A program made the position numbers and the translations under genes. A stretch of DNA of 64,000 nt from Globisporangium splendens (taxonomy: Eukaryota; Oomycota; Peronosporomycetes; Pythiales; Pythiaceae): assembly GCA_006386115.1 (NCBI GenBank), contig VFIW01000061.1, positions 124,001-188,000 on the forward strand, given 5' to 3'. The notes below the pieces were generated by a model. It did not search any database and had not been told where the DNA came from. It was given only the letters and a program-made list of their open reading frames with translations. The stretch's first letter is position 1. Every line of letters starts with the position of its first letter. Below are positions 1 through 10,245 of this stretch, in pieces.

Positions 1-2
1 TG

Positions 3-1496
3 ATCGAGATCACACAGCGCTTCAACGAGTACGGCAACAAGTTGTGGGACTATGAGCAGAAGAACCACCTGCTGCAAAAGGCGATCTCGCTGTATCTGTC
101 CGATATCATCGACCTCCGCAACAAAGACGCCAACTACGACCTCATGGAGGGATCCAAGAACAAGAAGAAGAAACAGTCGCGAGTGGGCAGCAACGCCAAA
201 TGCTTCGACAACGACTCGTGTGATGGGGATACGAGCGTGTCTTCGTTCTCGGACGACGGCTCGGAGGAAGACGACGACGCGTACTACGGTGTCGTCGACA
301 AACTCAATGTGGAGGTGATGCCACCAGTGAACACCTGGGTGACCGTCATGAAGGGCGTGCAGTTCATGCACGAGGTTGCCGCACCAGCCGAGTCTGGCGA
401 GTCGAAGGGACCCCGCGAGTCCAAGGTCCGCTTCATTTTCACGTCGTCTGCTCCTAACGGCTCGGAACTCATCGACGTGTTCATCAACAAAGCGTACTCT
501 AAGTACCAAGAAGACGAGCGAAAGAAGTACGTTGAGGACAAGTCTCGATACTTTTACATTCAGGCTGGCACCAAGGGCACATCTTCAGAATCGGAGACCT
601 CGACAGTCGCGTACAAACGCTACGCGCTCGGCGAAGAGAAGACCTTCGACAACCTCTTCTTTGAAGAGAAGGAGCAGGTGCTCCAGTTGCTGGACAACTT
701 CACCAACAAGTCCGGCAAGTTCGCCATCAAGGGCTTCCCATACAAGCTCGGTCTCCTGCTCCACGGTCCACCAGGCACGGGGAAGACCAGTCTGATCAAA
801 GCTGTAGCACAGCACACGAAGCGCCACATCGTGACGATCTCCTTGGGGAAGATCAAGACGAACCAGGAGTTGCTGGATGCGCTTTTCGATATGAAGTTTG
901 CTGTCCAGGGCCTTGATACCCCAATTGAAATGGCGTTCGAAGATGTTGTGTTTGTGATGGAAGACATCGATTGTGCGTCGTCGATCGTGAATGCCCGCGG
1001 AGCCGACGATACTGCCGGCATGAGCGACAAGGACAAGCGCATGCTCTCGAGCCAGAAGAAGGCTATGGAGAAGGACGACGACGACCTCGATCGCATCATG
1101 GACGGCATCATTGGTCCGAGCATGAAACCAAAGGAGAAAAGCGACAAGTTGAACCTCTCGGGACTCCTGAACGTGTTGGATGGCGTGATCGACTGTCCCG
1201 GTCGGATCGTGATCATGACGACGAACCACCCTGAGAAGCTGGACCCTGCGCTCGTGCGTCCAGGTCGTGTGAACAAGAAGCTCCTGCTGAGCTACATGGG
1301 AGCCAACCACATCCAGCAGATGATCGAGTATTACTGCGCCACGACGTTCACTGCGACCGCGGCCGCACGACTCGGTGATATCATTGCCTCGAGCACGAAG
1401 AAGTTCACACCCGCAGAGGTCGAAGAAGCGTGTGCAGAGTTTGATGATGTGGATTCGATTCTTAATGGGCTCGCAAAGCAGGCAGCGATGGTGTGA
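3..1496 (+). CDS. BCS1-type AAA+ ATPase, 5' end outside the window
   Basis: The reading frame is open from base 3, so the gene begins upstream; about 497 C-terminal residues are visible. The Walker A motif GPPGTGKT lies at 765-788. Walker B (VVFVMEDID) is near 945-971. The sensor and arginine-finger segment TTNHPEKLDPALVRPGRV follows the SGLLNVLDG stretch typical of the BCS1 subfamily, whose members are mitochondrial inner-membrane chaperones for Rieske-protein assembly or, in plants and protists, general membrane AAA proteins. A lysine- and aspartate-rich insertion of about 60 residues separates Walker B from sensor 1, and an acidic low-complexity stretch precedes the AAA domain. The N-terminal membrane segment would lie outside the window, so localisation cannot be read. 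The family call is firm; the identity of the true BCS1 orthologue is not. Confidence 0.85.
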   Translation: MEITQRFNEYGNKLWDYEQKNHLLQKAISLYLSDIIDLRNKDANYDLMEGSKNKKKKQSRVGSNAKCFDNDSCDGDTSVSSFSDDGSEEDDDAYYGVVDKLNVEVMPPVNTWVTVMKGVQFMHEVAAPAESGESKGPRESKVRFIFTSSAPNGSELIDVFINKAYSKYQEDERKKYVEDKSRYFYIQAGTKGTSSESETSTVAYKRYALGEEKTFDNLFFEEKEQVLQLLDNFTNKSGKFAIKGFPYKLGLLLHGPPGTGKTSLIKAVAQHTKRHIVTISLGKIKTNQELLDALFDMKFAVQGLDTPIEMAFEDVVFVMEDIDCASSIVNARGADDTAGMSDKDKRMLSSQKKAMEKDDDDLDRIMDGIIGPSMKPKEKSDKLNLSGLLNVLDGVIDCPGRIVIMTTNHPEKLDPALVRPGRVNKKLLLSYMGANHIQQMIEYYCATTFTATAAARLGDIIASSTKKFTPAEVEEACAEFDDVDSILNGLAKQAAMV

Positions 1497-1983
1497 GTTC
1501 GTAGCGGAAGGATAGATATGTTGAGGAAAACAGACGTAAGCTTGTATTGTGATTAAGTAAATATACCTTGAAACAAACGGAACAATTATTGTGCTTTGAA
1601 CTGCAGCGAAGCGATTGAGTCCACACATTTGGGTGCGAGCGATTGACGGTGAAGAGAACTACAGATCTCGTTGAGCGCACTTGCTTAGGGCAGCGAGTGA
1701 GAAACAGCTCAAACGCAGGAACGACACGGAAGGAATGGAAAATGGAATGCACTGAAGTGGATCTCCAGTGTTTTTGTGGTACCAGTGTTTATGAAATTTG
1801 GCAAACTGACAAAATATGTCACTCAATTAAATTCGAGAGAAGTTTTGCTCCACTAAAAGGATTTTCTCCCACTGTCTTCTATGCGAGGCTGACTGTTCCT
1901 CGGATCCTAGTTTAGAGACGTACCACCTAAACCTAGACTCCCGTTCTGCAAACCAACCCAAGTGTGTTCCAGAAGGCAACTTG
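1497..1983. other. Intergenic, about 490 bp
   Basis: This is the 3' flank of the AAA gene and 5' flank of DIM1. No supported ORF, repeat or RNA gene is seen. Confidence 0.5.
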
Positions 1984-1999
1984 CCCCATTTCCAATTCG
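1984..1999 (+). promoter_or_regulatory. Putative oomycete Inr + FPR core promoter of DIM1
   Basis: The sequence CCCCATTTCCAATTCG resembles the oomycete initiator (CATTYY) directly followed by the flanking promoter region (CAWTTT-like). It lies 19-34 bp upstream of the DIM1 ATG, a normal place for an oomycete transcription start. It is a motif match by eye only. Confidence 0.45.
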
Positions 2000-2017
2000 A
2001 CAGGCAGAGACCAGAAC

Positions 2018-2446
2018 ATGTCGTACTTGCTGCCGCACCTGCAGAGCGGCTGGGCCGTGGACCAGGCGATCCTGAACGAGGGCGACCGCGTGGTGGTGAT
2101 CCGCTTCGGCCACGACCACGACCCGACGTGCATGCAGATGGACGAGGTGCTCTGCGGCGTGGCGGAGGACGTGAAGAACTTCGCCGTGATCTACGTGGTG
2201 GACATCACGCAGGTGCCCGACTTCAACACCATGTACGAGCTCTACGACCCGTGCACCGTCATGTTCTTCTTCCGCAACAAGCACATCATGATCGACCTGG
2301 GCACGGGCAACAACAACAAGATCAACTGGGCGTTCAACAACAAGCACGAGATGATCGACATCATCGAGACTGTGTACCGCGGCGCGCGCAAGGGCCGCGG
2401 TCTCGTCATCTCGCCCAAGGACTACTCCACCAAGTACCGATACTAA
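2018..2446 (+). CDS. DIM1: DIM1 / U5 snRNP 15 kDa protein (TXNL4A-like)
   Basis: This intronless frame encodes 142 aa, the exact length of the highly conserved DIM1/TXNL4A/U5-15kD family. The protein starts MSYLLPHLQSGWAVDQAI and ends DYSTKYRY, both hallmarks of the family. It has a thioredoxin fold without the redox CXXC pair and acts in the U5 snRNP and U4/U6.U5 tri-snRNP in pre-mRNA splicing in the nucleus. The start was set at the second in-frame ATG (2018) because homologous proteins begin MSYLL; the upstream ATG at 1964 would add 18 unrelated residues that overlap the probable initiator. Codon use is strongly G/C-ending, as expected for a well-expressed housekeeping gene. Confidence 0.97.
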   Translation: MSYLLPHLQSGWAVDQAILNEGDRVVVIRFGHDHDPTCMQMDEVLCGVAEDVKNFAVIYVVDITQVPDFNTMYELYDPCTVMFFFRNKHIMIDLGTGNNNKINWAFNNKHEMIDIIETVYRGARKGRGLVISPKDYSTKYRY

Positions 2447-2575
2447 AGAGCTGTTAGTGAGTCAACAAGAAAAAAAACACCTGAATCAATACATGCACAT
2501 GTACACGTTCTCTTTGTTTTTGTTTTTGTTTTTGCATAATGCACAATGTAACCAGCTGACTTAACGTACAAGTGT

Positions 2576-3783
2576 TCACTTGCTGACTTTCTGCTGCCGT
2601 TTGGACAGGATGTCGAAAAAGTACTCGGACTCGAGCATGCCATCGTCCGCCAGGTCCGTGCAGTGAACGGCGTTGCGCACGCGGTCGTGGCCGTAGCGCG
2701 CGCGGATCGTGTGCGGTCGCAGCTCCTTCGCCATCTCGACGTCCCACGGTCCCGCGTTCTCTCGGAACCGCGCGACGACGCTCTCGGCATTGCGGCCCAC
2801 GAGCTCCATGGCGATGCACGGCCCCGTCGTGAACTGGTCCACGGTCTCATTGAAATGCGGGACCACGCCCTCGTAGACCTCGAGAAACTCGGCGGCCGTC
2901 GTGCGATCGAGCGTGAACATCTCCATCGCGGTGATCTCGACCCCGGGTCCCTCCTGAATGGCCTCAATCACTTCGCCCGCGAGCCCTTCTTTCAGGATAT
3001 GCGGCAGCACCACACAGCACGTGCAGTTCTGGCATGTCGCCGTGACGCCCTGCGGCGATTCGAAGAAGAACTCGCGGTACCGCTGCGCTTCGAGCACCGA
3101 CGGAGAGCTCTCGATCTCGTTGCTTTTGGCGTTGAAGCGGGAACTCAGGATCCCACTGACCTGCTTGAGCTTCTCGATGCAGTTTTCTGCGACCACTTCG
3201 ATCGCGATCGCGGGGCGACTCGACAACTGATCGACAACTGCGGCGAACTCGGACGTCGCGCGGTGGAACTCGAGAAATCGCTCGGCTTGCGCGCGCGACA
3301 CATGCAACATCTTGAGCGCCGAGACGTTGCACTGCTGGTGCTGCAGGAAGCTCAGCACGGCGCCGATGTGCGCGACCGTGTCGTCCTTGAGCACAAGCAC
3401 CGCCTTCTGCTGCTGCTTGCCGAGCTTCTCGGCTGTGAACGGGTCCAAGTACTCTTGGAGCTCAAAGTGGCGACCGTAGAGCAGCACCTTGGCGCCGAGA
3501 AAGAAATCCTTGGACGACAAGACCCCAGGGCACTCGCTCTTCTTGAGAAAGAGCTTGTTGGTCTTGATGTCAAAGATCTCGACGTGGTGCGTGTCCACAA
3601 AGTACCGGATGTTGTACGGCCGATTGAGTCTAAGTACACACGTGCACAACAATAACAAACTGGACAAGTTACAACAGCAAGACAAGCATATTGCGCACTG
3701 CTCGCAAGCCATCGCACGTACTGGGCATGCGTGTCAAACCACTTGGCTTTGAACGAGTAGATCGTCTCTCGAAGCGCCTGCAT
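2576..3783 (-). CDS. NME7: NME7-like protein: DM10 domain plus two NDK domains
   Basis: Two exons, 3783-3722 and 3629-2576, are separated by a 92-bp intron (donor GTACGT, acceptor ACTTAG), giving 371 aa; human NME7 has 376. Exon 1 begins MQALRETIYSFKAKWFD. The join gives WFDTHAQLNRPYNIRYF, which matches the start of a DM10 domain (about residues 6-90). Two nucleoside-diphosphate-kinase-like domains follow (about 95-225 and 235-368). The second keeps the catalytic-His box NAVHCTDL. The first lacks it: the corresponding stretch reads NEIESSPS, and its KPD start is replaced by KDD, so only the second domain looks catalytic. NME7 proteins belong to the gamma-tubulin ring complex and to axonemes (known for the family), which fits a zoospore-forming organism. 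Confidence 0.93.
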
Positions 3784-3798
3784 TGTGGTGCTGATGCT

Positions 3799-3815
3799 GC
3801 AAATTGAGAATGCGC
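3799..3815 (-). promoter_or_regulatory. Putative Inr + FPR core promoter of the NME7 gene
   Basis: On the minus strand the sequence GCGCATTCTCAATTTGC matches the oomycete initiator (CATTYY) followed by the flanking promoter region (CAATTT). It lies about 16-32 bp upstream of the start codon. Motif match by eye. Confidence 0.5.
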
Positions 3816-4632
3816 GCTCGCTAGTTCAGCGACTACATCGCCACCACCAACAAACGCATGGCCAATGCACAACGTCAGCATAACACACGCACCTATGCGT
3901 GCCGTCATGTAAGAGAGCAATCGACGGCACTGGTTTCTGTTAGCACTGCCATCGTGTGCATGGCTGCAGGCTTCACTGCGCCTCGTACCTCCTGTTGTCT
4001 GAGATTGCGGGAATGAACGGATCGAAGCGCCCGTCGGCTCTTCAACGTGTAACCCCACACCTCATTGATGGAACGTAACCTATTTGTACGACAACGTCAC
4101 GAAGGAAAAGGGAGGAAGCTTCGAAAACAAGCGTACCCCCCATCGTACCCCCGCACTTGCTTCTTTGGGAAACGTCTCTTCCTTTTCAAGATCTACTGAA
4201 CAAATCTCAAGTACAGAGTATAGCTACCAATTACAGAAACCACACTCACTTTTAGTACTGAATTCTTTGGATTGCATACATTTATCTGATTTTGAATCTC
4301 GAAGGAGATCCTGGGGCTTCTAATCAGGAGAGTTGCCTCCCACACCCTCTCGCATGCTGCTGCTTCCCCCTTCACATCATCATCACAATCCCCGTTTCTC
4401 CCACGTCGAAGCGCAAGCTCCTTCCGCGCATCCATCTCTGCGTGTGTGTAAATAGCGGCGCCTTCCGGAGCACCATCCTCTGTGCGCGCGCGTGTGTGTG
4501 TGAATTTGTATCCTACCGCCACGTCGTTCTCGCGTCTTTTGTGCGAAGCGAACACGCAAATCCGCGCACGTTCTTCGTCAAGTGGTGTCGTAACTCGCGC
4601 GTACCCCACACAAGCAAGCGTACACCTGGAAC
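3816..4632. other. Intergenic between two divergent genes, about 820 bp
   Basis: This gap separates the divergent NME7-like (-) and PNRC-like (+) genes. Several short ORFs occur on both strands, but none has recognisable domains or convincing composition. Confidence 0.4.
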
Positions 4633-5671
4633 ATGTCGGCGCAGCGAGACCTCGTGGGCCGGCCGCTCGTGCCGTTCTTCGACGCGCAGGACAACGTGAA
4701 CGACGCGCTGACGGCGGACGCTACCATGGGCTTCGAACGCATGGACGTCGACGCGCGCGTCTGGAACAAGGAGCTGGGCTACTTTGAGTACCCGAGCGAG
4801 CAGCCGCTGCAGTCGCATGCAGCAAGCGGCTCAGCGCCCATCGCGATCGTCCAGACGAAGCGCACGACAACGACACATCCGTTGACCGACGGCAGCAGTA
4901 GCGGCAGCTACGGTCGAACAACGCTGCTCACACCTGCCATGATGCTCTCCAGCAGTTGTCCGGATACCAGTACGCCTTCGCAGTCCATGCACCCATCACA
5001 GCCACCAACAGGTGCGATGCCTTTCATTTCTATCAATGCGCGCTATATGAGAGAGAGCTGACAATAATGCTGTTTTGTCGTGTATTGTGTTGTGCATAGA
5101 GTCGAGTACGAATACGCGCAGTAGCTCGGCGAAGTGCGCATCGAAGCAAGGCAAGAGCCGCTCCAACACGCCCGTGCGACGGCGAAACAACAACAAATCC
5201 GGCCACGACAGTAGCTCTGGCGGCGAGCAACCACGCAATGCGAATGATGGCAAAGCGAATGGTGCGACTCAACATGGCCAGACGGGCAAGAAAGGAAAGA
5301 ATCGAAACAGCAACAAACAAGACCAGATCAACGGGAACAAGTCCAAGGAAGAGCTGTCGGCACAGGGAAAATGGGCGTGGTCGGCGTTCCAGTCGTCCCC
5401 AGACCCGAAGCTGCTGCCGCTGCCGCCATTTTTGACAAACCCGGCGTCCAACGGAGGTATTGGACCGCCACCGCCCCCGTTACCACCTCAGCCGTACGAG
5501 ACTACGAATGGCGAGCGGCTTGACTTTTTGGGGTCGGAGCAAAACAACTCGCAGCAACCGCCTCAACCGACGATTCCGCCCGAAAGCCACCCATCGCAGC
5601 CGCCACCAATGTCGATCGAGGTGTCGATGACTCAGGATCTGCGCCGCATGCTCAACATTGGCGGTGGGTAA
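4633..5671 (+). CDS. PNRC-motif protein, probable mRNA-decapping cofactor
   Basis: Two exons, 4633-5011 and 5100-5671, flank an 88-bp intron (donor GTGCGA, acceptor GTGCATAG) and give 316 aa. The intron is needed because both frames stop inside it and the join restores a continuous frame. Most of the protein is low-complexity Ser/Asn/Lys-rich and, later, Pro-rich sequence. Near residue 220 is KWAWSAFQSSPDPKLLPLP, a clear match to the short PNRC/EDC-type linear motif (SPxPxxLPxP), which in fungi, plants and animals binds the EVH1 domain of Dcp1 and promotes decapping. The C-terminus DLRRMLNIGGG also resembles tails of such proteins. A role in mRNA decay is inferred from this motif alone. Confidence 0.7.
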
Positions 5672-5699
5672 ATCACCTGGTGGCAAAAGTGGAAGAAGA

Positions 5700-5808
5700 C
5701 GGTACAGAGAGAGAGAGAGGAGAAAAAGAAGAAGGTTTGGGCATGACAACCCAAGAGTGAGAAGAAGGACGAGAGAGAAAGTGGATAGCGAACGTGAGGA
5801 AGAGTGAC

Positions 5809-5842
<34 letters not shown>

Positions 5843-5965
5843 GAAAGAAGGAGATAGCAGCGAGAGAAAGAATGAGAGAGCAAGGGTGAGAGGGAGCAGA
5901 AGATGAAAGAGCAGCGGACGAAGCGAGGAAGACAGCAAGAAGTCGCGAGCGTGAGAGAGCGAGAG

Positions 5966-6003
<38 letters not shown>

Positions 6004-6060
6004 AGAGAGAGAGAGAGCGAACTGAGAGAAGGATGAGAGTGAAGCGAGATGGAGTTGAGG
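5700..6060. repeat. GA-rich microsatellite tract
   Basis: Interrupted (GA)n runs, purine on the plus strand, extend over about 350 bp; the longest pure runs are near 5810-5830 and 5970-6002. They lie just downstream of the PNRC gene. ORFs on the opposite strand are pure Leu/Ser/Arg repeats and are not genes. Confidence 0.85.
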
Positions 6061-6756
6061 TAGTGGAAAGAGAAGAAAATGCAGCGAACGTTGAGAGAGT
6101 GAGGGAGCGTGTGTTGCTCCAAAGCTCCCTCGGGAACCGACGATCTCACGTCAATTGGGTTCGCTTCATCTGGCAGTAAGCTCCATAAATGAAAGCTAGG
6201 GCTTTCCCCATCTTGCTGGGCTCGTTTTTCAAATCGCATTGTGGGATCTTCAACACCAGATTGGCATTTCGAGGGATAGAGTTCAGTGCACAGCATGTCT
6301 GGTTGTTGTGCCGATGCATACAAAGCTACCTCAAAGAGCCAACTGCTAAAATAGTGAATCCCCTCCTCAAAGCGATAGTATTTGTTGAGAGCGTATGCAT
6401 GTGGTGTTCGTTCGACTTATGTGCTAAACTGATACTCTTATAGTTTTATGCATTTCATAATTTTCATCTGTTAGAGGTACCCCTGTAAACACAACTCACT
6501 CTCCCCATCTCAGAGCACAAGGGCGAGATGGGTCACTCACACTCTTTCTCCGCTCACAGTCGACAATATATTGACTTACACACCAGTCTTAAGACTGCAA
6601 ACGTATAGATTTCAACTCTTCAGACATGATCAGATATGAAAGGCAATTAGCTCTAGCAGAATGGTGGGCCATCACCACAGTGCCTGCCTGACATGAGAAC
6701 CTGCAAAGGGGCAAATGGCCATTCACCGAGACGCCAATTAGCAAGCAGGAGGGAAG
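6061..6756. other. Intergenic, about 700 bp
   Basis: Only short ORFs without domains are present between the GA tract and the truncated family gene. Confidence 0.4.
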
Positions 6757-7509
6757 ATGGCGAACGAGCGCCGCAGCGTCTCGCTTTGCGCCGCCACGCG
6801 CGCGTTCCTCGACGAGCTGGGCGACATCGGGCGTCTCGGTCTCGAGCGGCCGCGCTCCGCTGTTCACTATGACGCAATGTGCGCGCTGTGTCCCTCTGCT
6901 CAAGCATCACAAGTGAAGAGCAGCGACCACCACGTGCACGTGGGAGCGACGCCAATCGAACCGATTCCGTTTACCGTTGGCTTCGCTGCGGGTGGCGACA
7001 GTGCGGACGAATACGATGCGCGCGTGCGCTGCGATATCGACGCAGCTCTCGATGTGCTGCAGACAGCGCTTCACACAGTCCGTCCACACACGAAAGACTG
7101 CGACCAGAAGCAGCAACCATCGCGGCCATTGACAATGAATGCAAACAAGATCAAGCGGAAGAAGAAGGAGAAAGTGTCGACGAGTCGGCGACAGAAGGAC
7201 GAATTGTTGTATCTACGCGCGAAAGTGACGCAGCTGGAGCGCGAGTTGCGCGAACTGCGCAGCGAAAAGCCGCAGCGCGAGCCCAAGACACCTCCTCCAG
7301 CGCAAGACGCACCGCAGAGCAGCACCCTTGCGGCGCGCCGGCCGGCGTTGTTGGACCGCAAGGCGATGTGGAAACTCGCGTCGCAGCGTCAACTGAAAGA
7401 GAAGCGCCGCGCGGAGCTGGAGAACGTGCAGCTCAAACAGGAACTCGAGGAACAGATGCGCTTCACCAAAGCGATCGAGCGTATGCTGCGCAAGCAACCA
7501 ACATGGTAA
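6757..7509 (+). CDS. Truncated M96/START-family protein: coiled-coil part only
   Basis: This ORF encodes 250 aa, about half the usual family length. Residues about 130-170 (IKRKKKEKVSTSRRQKDELL onward) carry the basic segment and start of the family coiled coil: DELLYLRAKVTQLERELREL has the L-x6-L-x6-L spacing seen in all array members. A second helical block (AELENVQLKQELEEQMRF) equals the family block before the START-like region. The frame stops at TGG TAA just where the START-like domain should begin. The stop overlaps a perfect donor-like GTAAGT (7506), but splicing to the good acceptor at 7624 would create TGA at once, so a spliced long form is unlikely. It may be a functional short dimerisation protein or a pseudogene; the decayed START relic downstream favours a decaying copy. 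Confidence 0.6.
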   Translation: MANERRSVSLCAATRAFLDELGDIGRLGLERPRSAVHYDAMCALCPSAQASQVKSSDHHVHVGATPIEPIPFTVGFAAGGDSADEYDARVRCDIDAALDVLQTALHTVRPHTKDCDQKQQPSRPLTMNANKIKRKKKEKVSTSRRQKDELLYLRAKVTQLERELRELRSEKPQREPKTPPPAQDAPQSSTLAARRPALLDRKAMWKLASQRQLKEKRRAELENVQLKQELEEQMRFTKAIERMLRKQPTW

Positions 7510-7639
7510 GTGTCATTATGTGGTTCCTGTTGCTGAATCGTGATGGCTGATAAAAAAGAAGAAGCAAAAAGCGCTTACTGCGTGCCTGTTTTTATTGTTA
7601 TTTGTTGTGGCTGTGCTTTTGCAGATAGAGAGTCAATGA

Positions 7640-8180
7640 CAAACCACAAGTGATTGTGCTGTGGCCGAGACAAAGCACGATGATGATGGCTCCAGGCTAT
7701 TTGCGTCCATGAACGATTGGCTTCATGTGCAGACTGGGAAGACCACCTAGGTGTTCACAAAATGTGGCTCTGGGTTGCGACGACGCACGAGGTACCCAGC
7801 TTCTCATCACGGTATCGAAGAGGCTTCGTGATATTTGCGTTTCACGCGACGACCAAGGCAATCTGGGATCACACGGACTCGAAACATGTCGACTTACGCG
7901 TCGCGTCTATCTGTGGATCGTATTTGGAGCACAGACTCGTGCCGGATCAAGATGCGAAGTGGATGATGGTCCAATGACAAGAACGTCGGATGAAGAGCAC
8001 TGGTGTTGTTCAACGATGCCCTCGGTGTGCAAACAGCGTGAAATCATCGGAACCAGATTTGAGGGCAGATGCTCAGGCGCCAAGTTGGATTGCCATCGCG
8101 TACAATGGGGTGAGTGCGTCCGCGTTTCAATCGAATGCGCGAAGATCGCCAACCGCCGCGTGACCATCGGACCCCTGGTG
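7640..8180 (+). pseudogene. Decayed START-like tail of the truncated family gene
   Basis: Conceptual translation with stops and frame changes recovers family landmarks. Near 7673-7765 the stretch LFASMNDWLHV, an in-frame stop, then VF and a Gly five residues on align position by position with the D-x-L-x-V-(7)-VF-x3-G block that opens the START-like region in intact members. Near 8085-8150 a WIAIAYNG...ASAFQS stretch resembles the (T)GWIAI...ALQS block. The intervening sequence is too decayed to align by eye. This is probably the lost 3' half of the 6757 gene. Confidence 0.4.
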
Positions 8181-10245
8181 GATCCACCAGGAGCGCATCA
8201 ATGTAAAATATGCAAATGTGTGCTGATCGTTCAAGACTGGCAACTGCCGCAGATAGAGTATAATACTAGTCCCGTGTAATACAAACATGCAAAGAAGATC
8301 GAGCTGAGAGACCGTTACTTGTCGGATTGTCGTAGCGACTTCAGTAATTGCACGATGGAGGTCGTAGTCTACCATCGCAGTAGCTCCAATCGATTGGTTG
8401 GCAGCAACTCATTGAAGCCCCATACGCTGAGGCGAGAGAACAGCTACAGAGCCTTACGGCTCGCTCGCTCGAGCTCACTTTTGCACGAGCGATCTGCCCA
8501 CGCTATCGCACGAAATTTTGGTCAAGGTGGTTCATTTCATCCAGCAGCGTATTCTCGATACACTGTCGAATCGACTGCAAAGTTTGCTCAAACAGCGAGA
8601 CGAGCACGCTCTTAAGCTGGCCGGCGTCATGCACGCGGGACACGTTCTGCCGGAGCACGCTGTCTTGCACGAGCGAGCGATCATCAATCGCGTTATGAGC
8701 TGGAGTCACGCGGGTGCGCAGCGAACATCGAGCTCCTGAAGAAGAGAGAGAGACACTCCTGCAACGCAATGCCCAACAAACAAGAATTCTTCACCAAGTG
8801 CTGAAGACGACGCCCCGGTATCATCTGGCGTCGAAGAGCCTGGAGCTGAACAGTGTTGGCATCGCAGAGAATGGCTCCATGCATATGACTGTGTGCTAAA
8901 GCCTGATTGCGTTTGCTGGGCCAGCTTGCATGCACGTTGAAGAAGGAGTGCGAACTCCAATGCGTGCCGAGCTCAGCCGTCATGGCAAGGGTGTCGGCAA
9001 CAAGAAGCCACAATTAGACAATTAGGGTGCAGTACTTGTATGGCGTCGAAGGATTTCGAAGATGCCAACAAGTCAACTACGAGAACAGCTCAAGTGAAGC
9101 GACATGGATAGCTTCTCTGGTTGACCTGTAGCCTGTGGACTCGAGGTGCAAGTGTTCATGCAAGTGTGATTGCGCTAAACAAAGCAGCCTACGTCCATGT
9201 TGCAGTTTGCGCTTGCAGACATTTGACAGACGTAATCTGGAGACGAGATGAGTGTGAGAGAGGAACATGGTGCGTATCTTTGGGCAATGTGAAGATACTG
9301 ATACGGTGAAGAAAGACGATGATGGGATCAACATGCAACACGGCGGCGCCAACTTCAACGACAGCCATCGGTGTGTTGGAGAAACCCGCGTCGAATGATT
9401 TACAACAGGTATATCGAATATAGCAGCTGGACAATTTCCAAGCATTGGTGTTGTATCTGCAAAGCGACATAGCGTACTTAACTCATTATTAGCGGCTACT
9501 GTATATGTCAAGTTACGAGTTCGCGCTGCGTGCGTCTTCATATCTGCTGGAATGACGAGTCTGCCGTCCGGACTGAACACCTTCTTAGCTTCGAGAAGCA
9601 TATTTAGAAGCTATTACAGTTGGCATATATCACAGCAGAGAAATACTGAACTGGGCTGCTTGGCGAGATTCCTTTGGTGCTAAAGATACGAATGGTGGGA
9701 ACTACGGTACGGTGGATGTACTGAAAAAGTCGACTCAGTTGCAGAACTTATCTCAGAAAATCCAGACAATTGAATCTAGAAAGTGTGAGAGAGAACGCGT
9801 GCGAACTTAACAAACGAACCTAGAACAAACAATAGCTGGTTCTCCGAAGTTGACCGAAAACGACCCAGCCATAAACAACGAACGACCTTGCGTCTCGCAA
9901 GATTGAAATGCGCAATGGTGCTCAGCTGCGCTCGCTGTAGGGAGATTTACACAGGCGATTATGCGATGCAATTGATCTCTTCAAAGGTGATCGGAAAGAC
10001 GAGATTTGATGCTTGGACCCGACAGAAGCTAGAAGAAAAACAACAGCTCATCAAGATCTCTCCAGCATACCTCTTGTGCTTGCACATCTATCAGCTCTCC
10101 CTGTCGATTTGTGAAAGCTGAAGGAGGTCTCAGCAATTCGCATCCATCCTCCAGGTGACGGACGACAACTGAGGGGTCTGCGCTCCAAGCACCGTTATGG
10201 AGCTGTGTCTGCTCTGTCTGCGGTTGAAGTTGAGGAGGAACCGCT
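8181..10245. other. Gene-poor interval, about 2 kb
   Basis: Short ORFs occur on both strands with no recognisable domain. A minus-strand stretch near 8520-8660 weakly resembles a family C-terminus (see findings). Otherwise I see nothing functional. Confidence 0.4.

Noticed and set aside
585..1628. Long minus-strand ORF (347 codons) opposite the AAA gene
   Set aside because: It is antisense to a clear BCS1-type gene with strong codon bias; no domain in the minus frame.
2663..3655. 330-codon plus-strand ORF opposite the NME7 gene
   Set aside because: Shadow of the conserved minus-strand gene; composition is Arg/His/Leu-rich as typical for an antisense frame.
5480..6323. Minus-strand ORFs rich in Leu/Ser near the GA tract
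   Set aside because: They are translations of the (GA)n microsatellite.
7505..7624. Intron in the truncated 6.8 kb family gene (GTAAGT ... TTTTGCAG)
   Set aside because: Both sites look good, but the join creates TGA immediately, so it does not extend the protein. It could still be a 3'-UTR intron.
8706..9601. Minus-strand ORFs of 84-174 codons
   Set aside because: Apart from the weak C-terminus-like stretch near 8.5-8.7 kb they show no family sequence.
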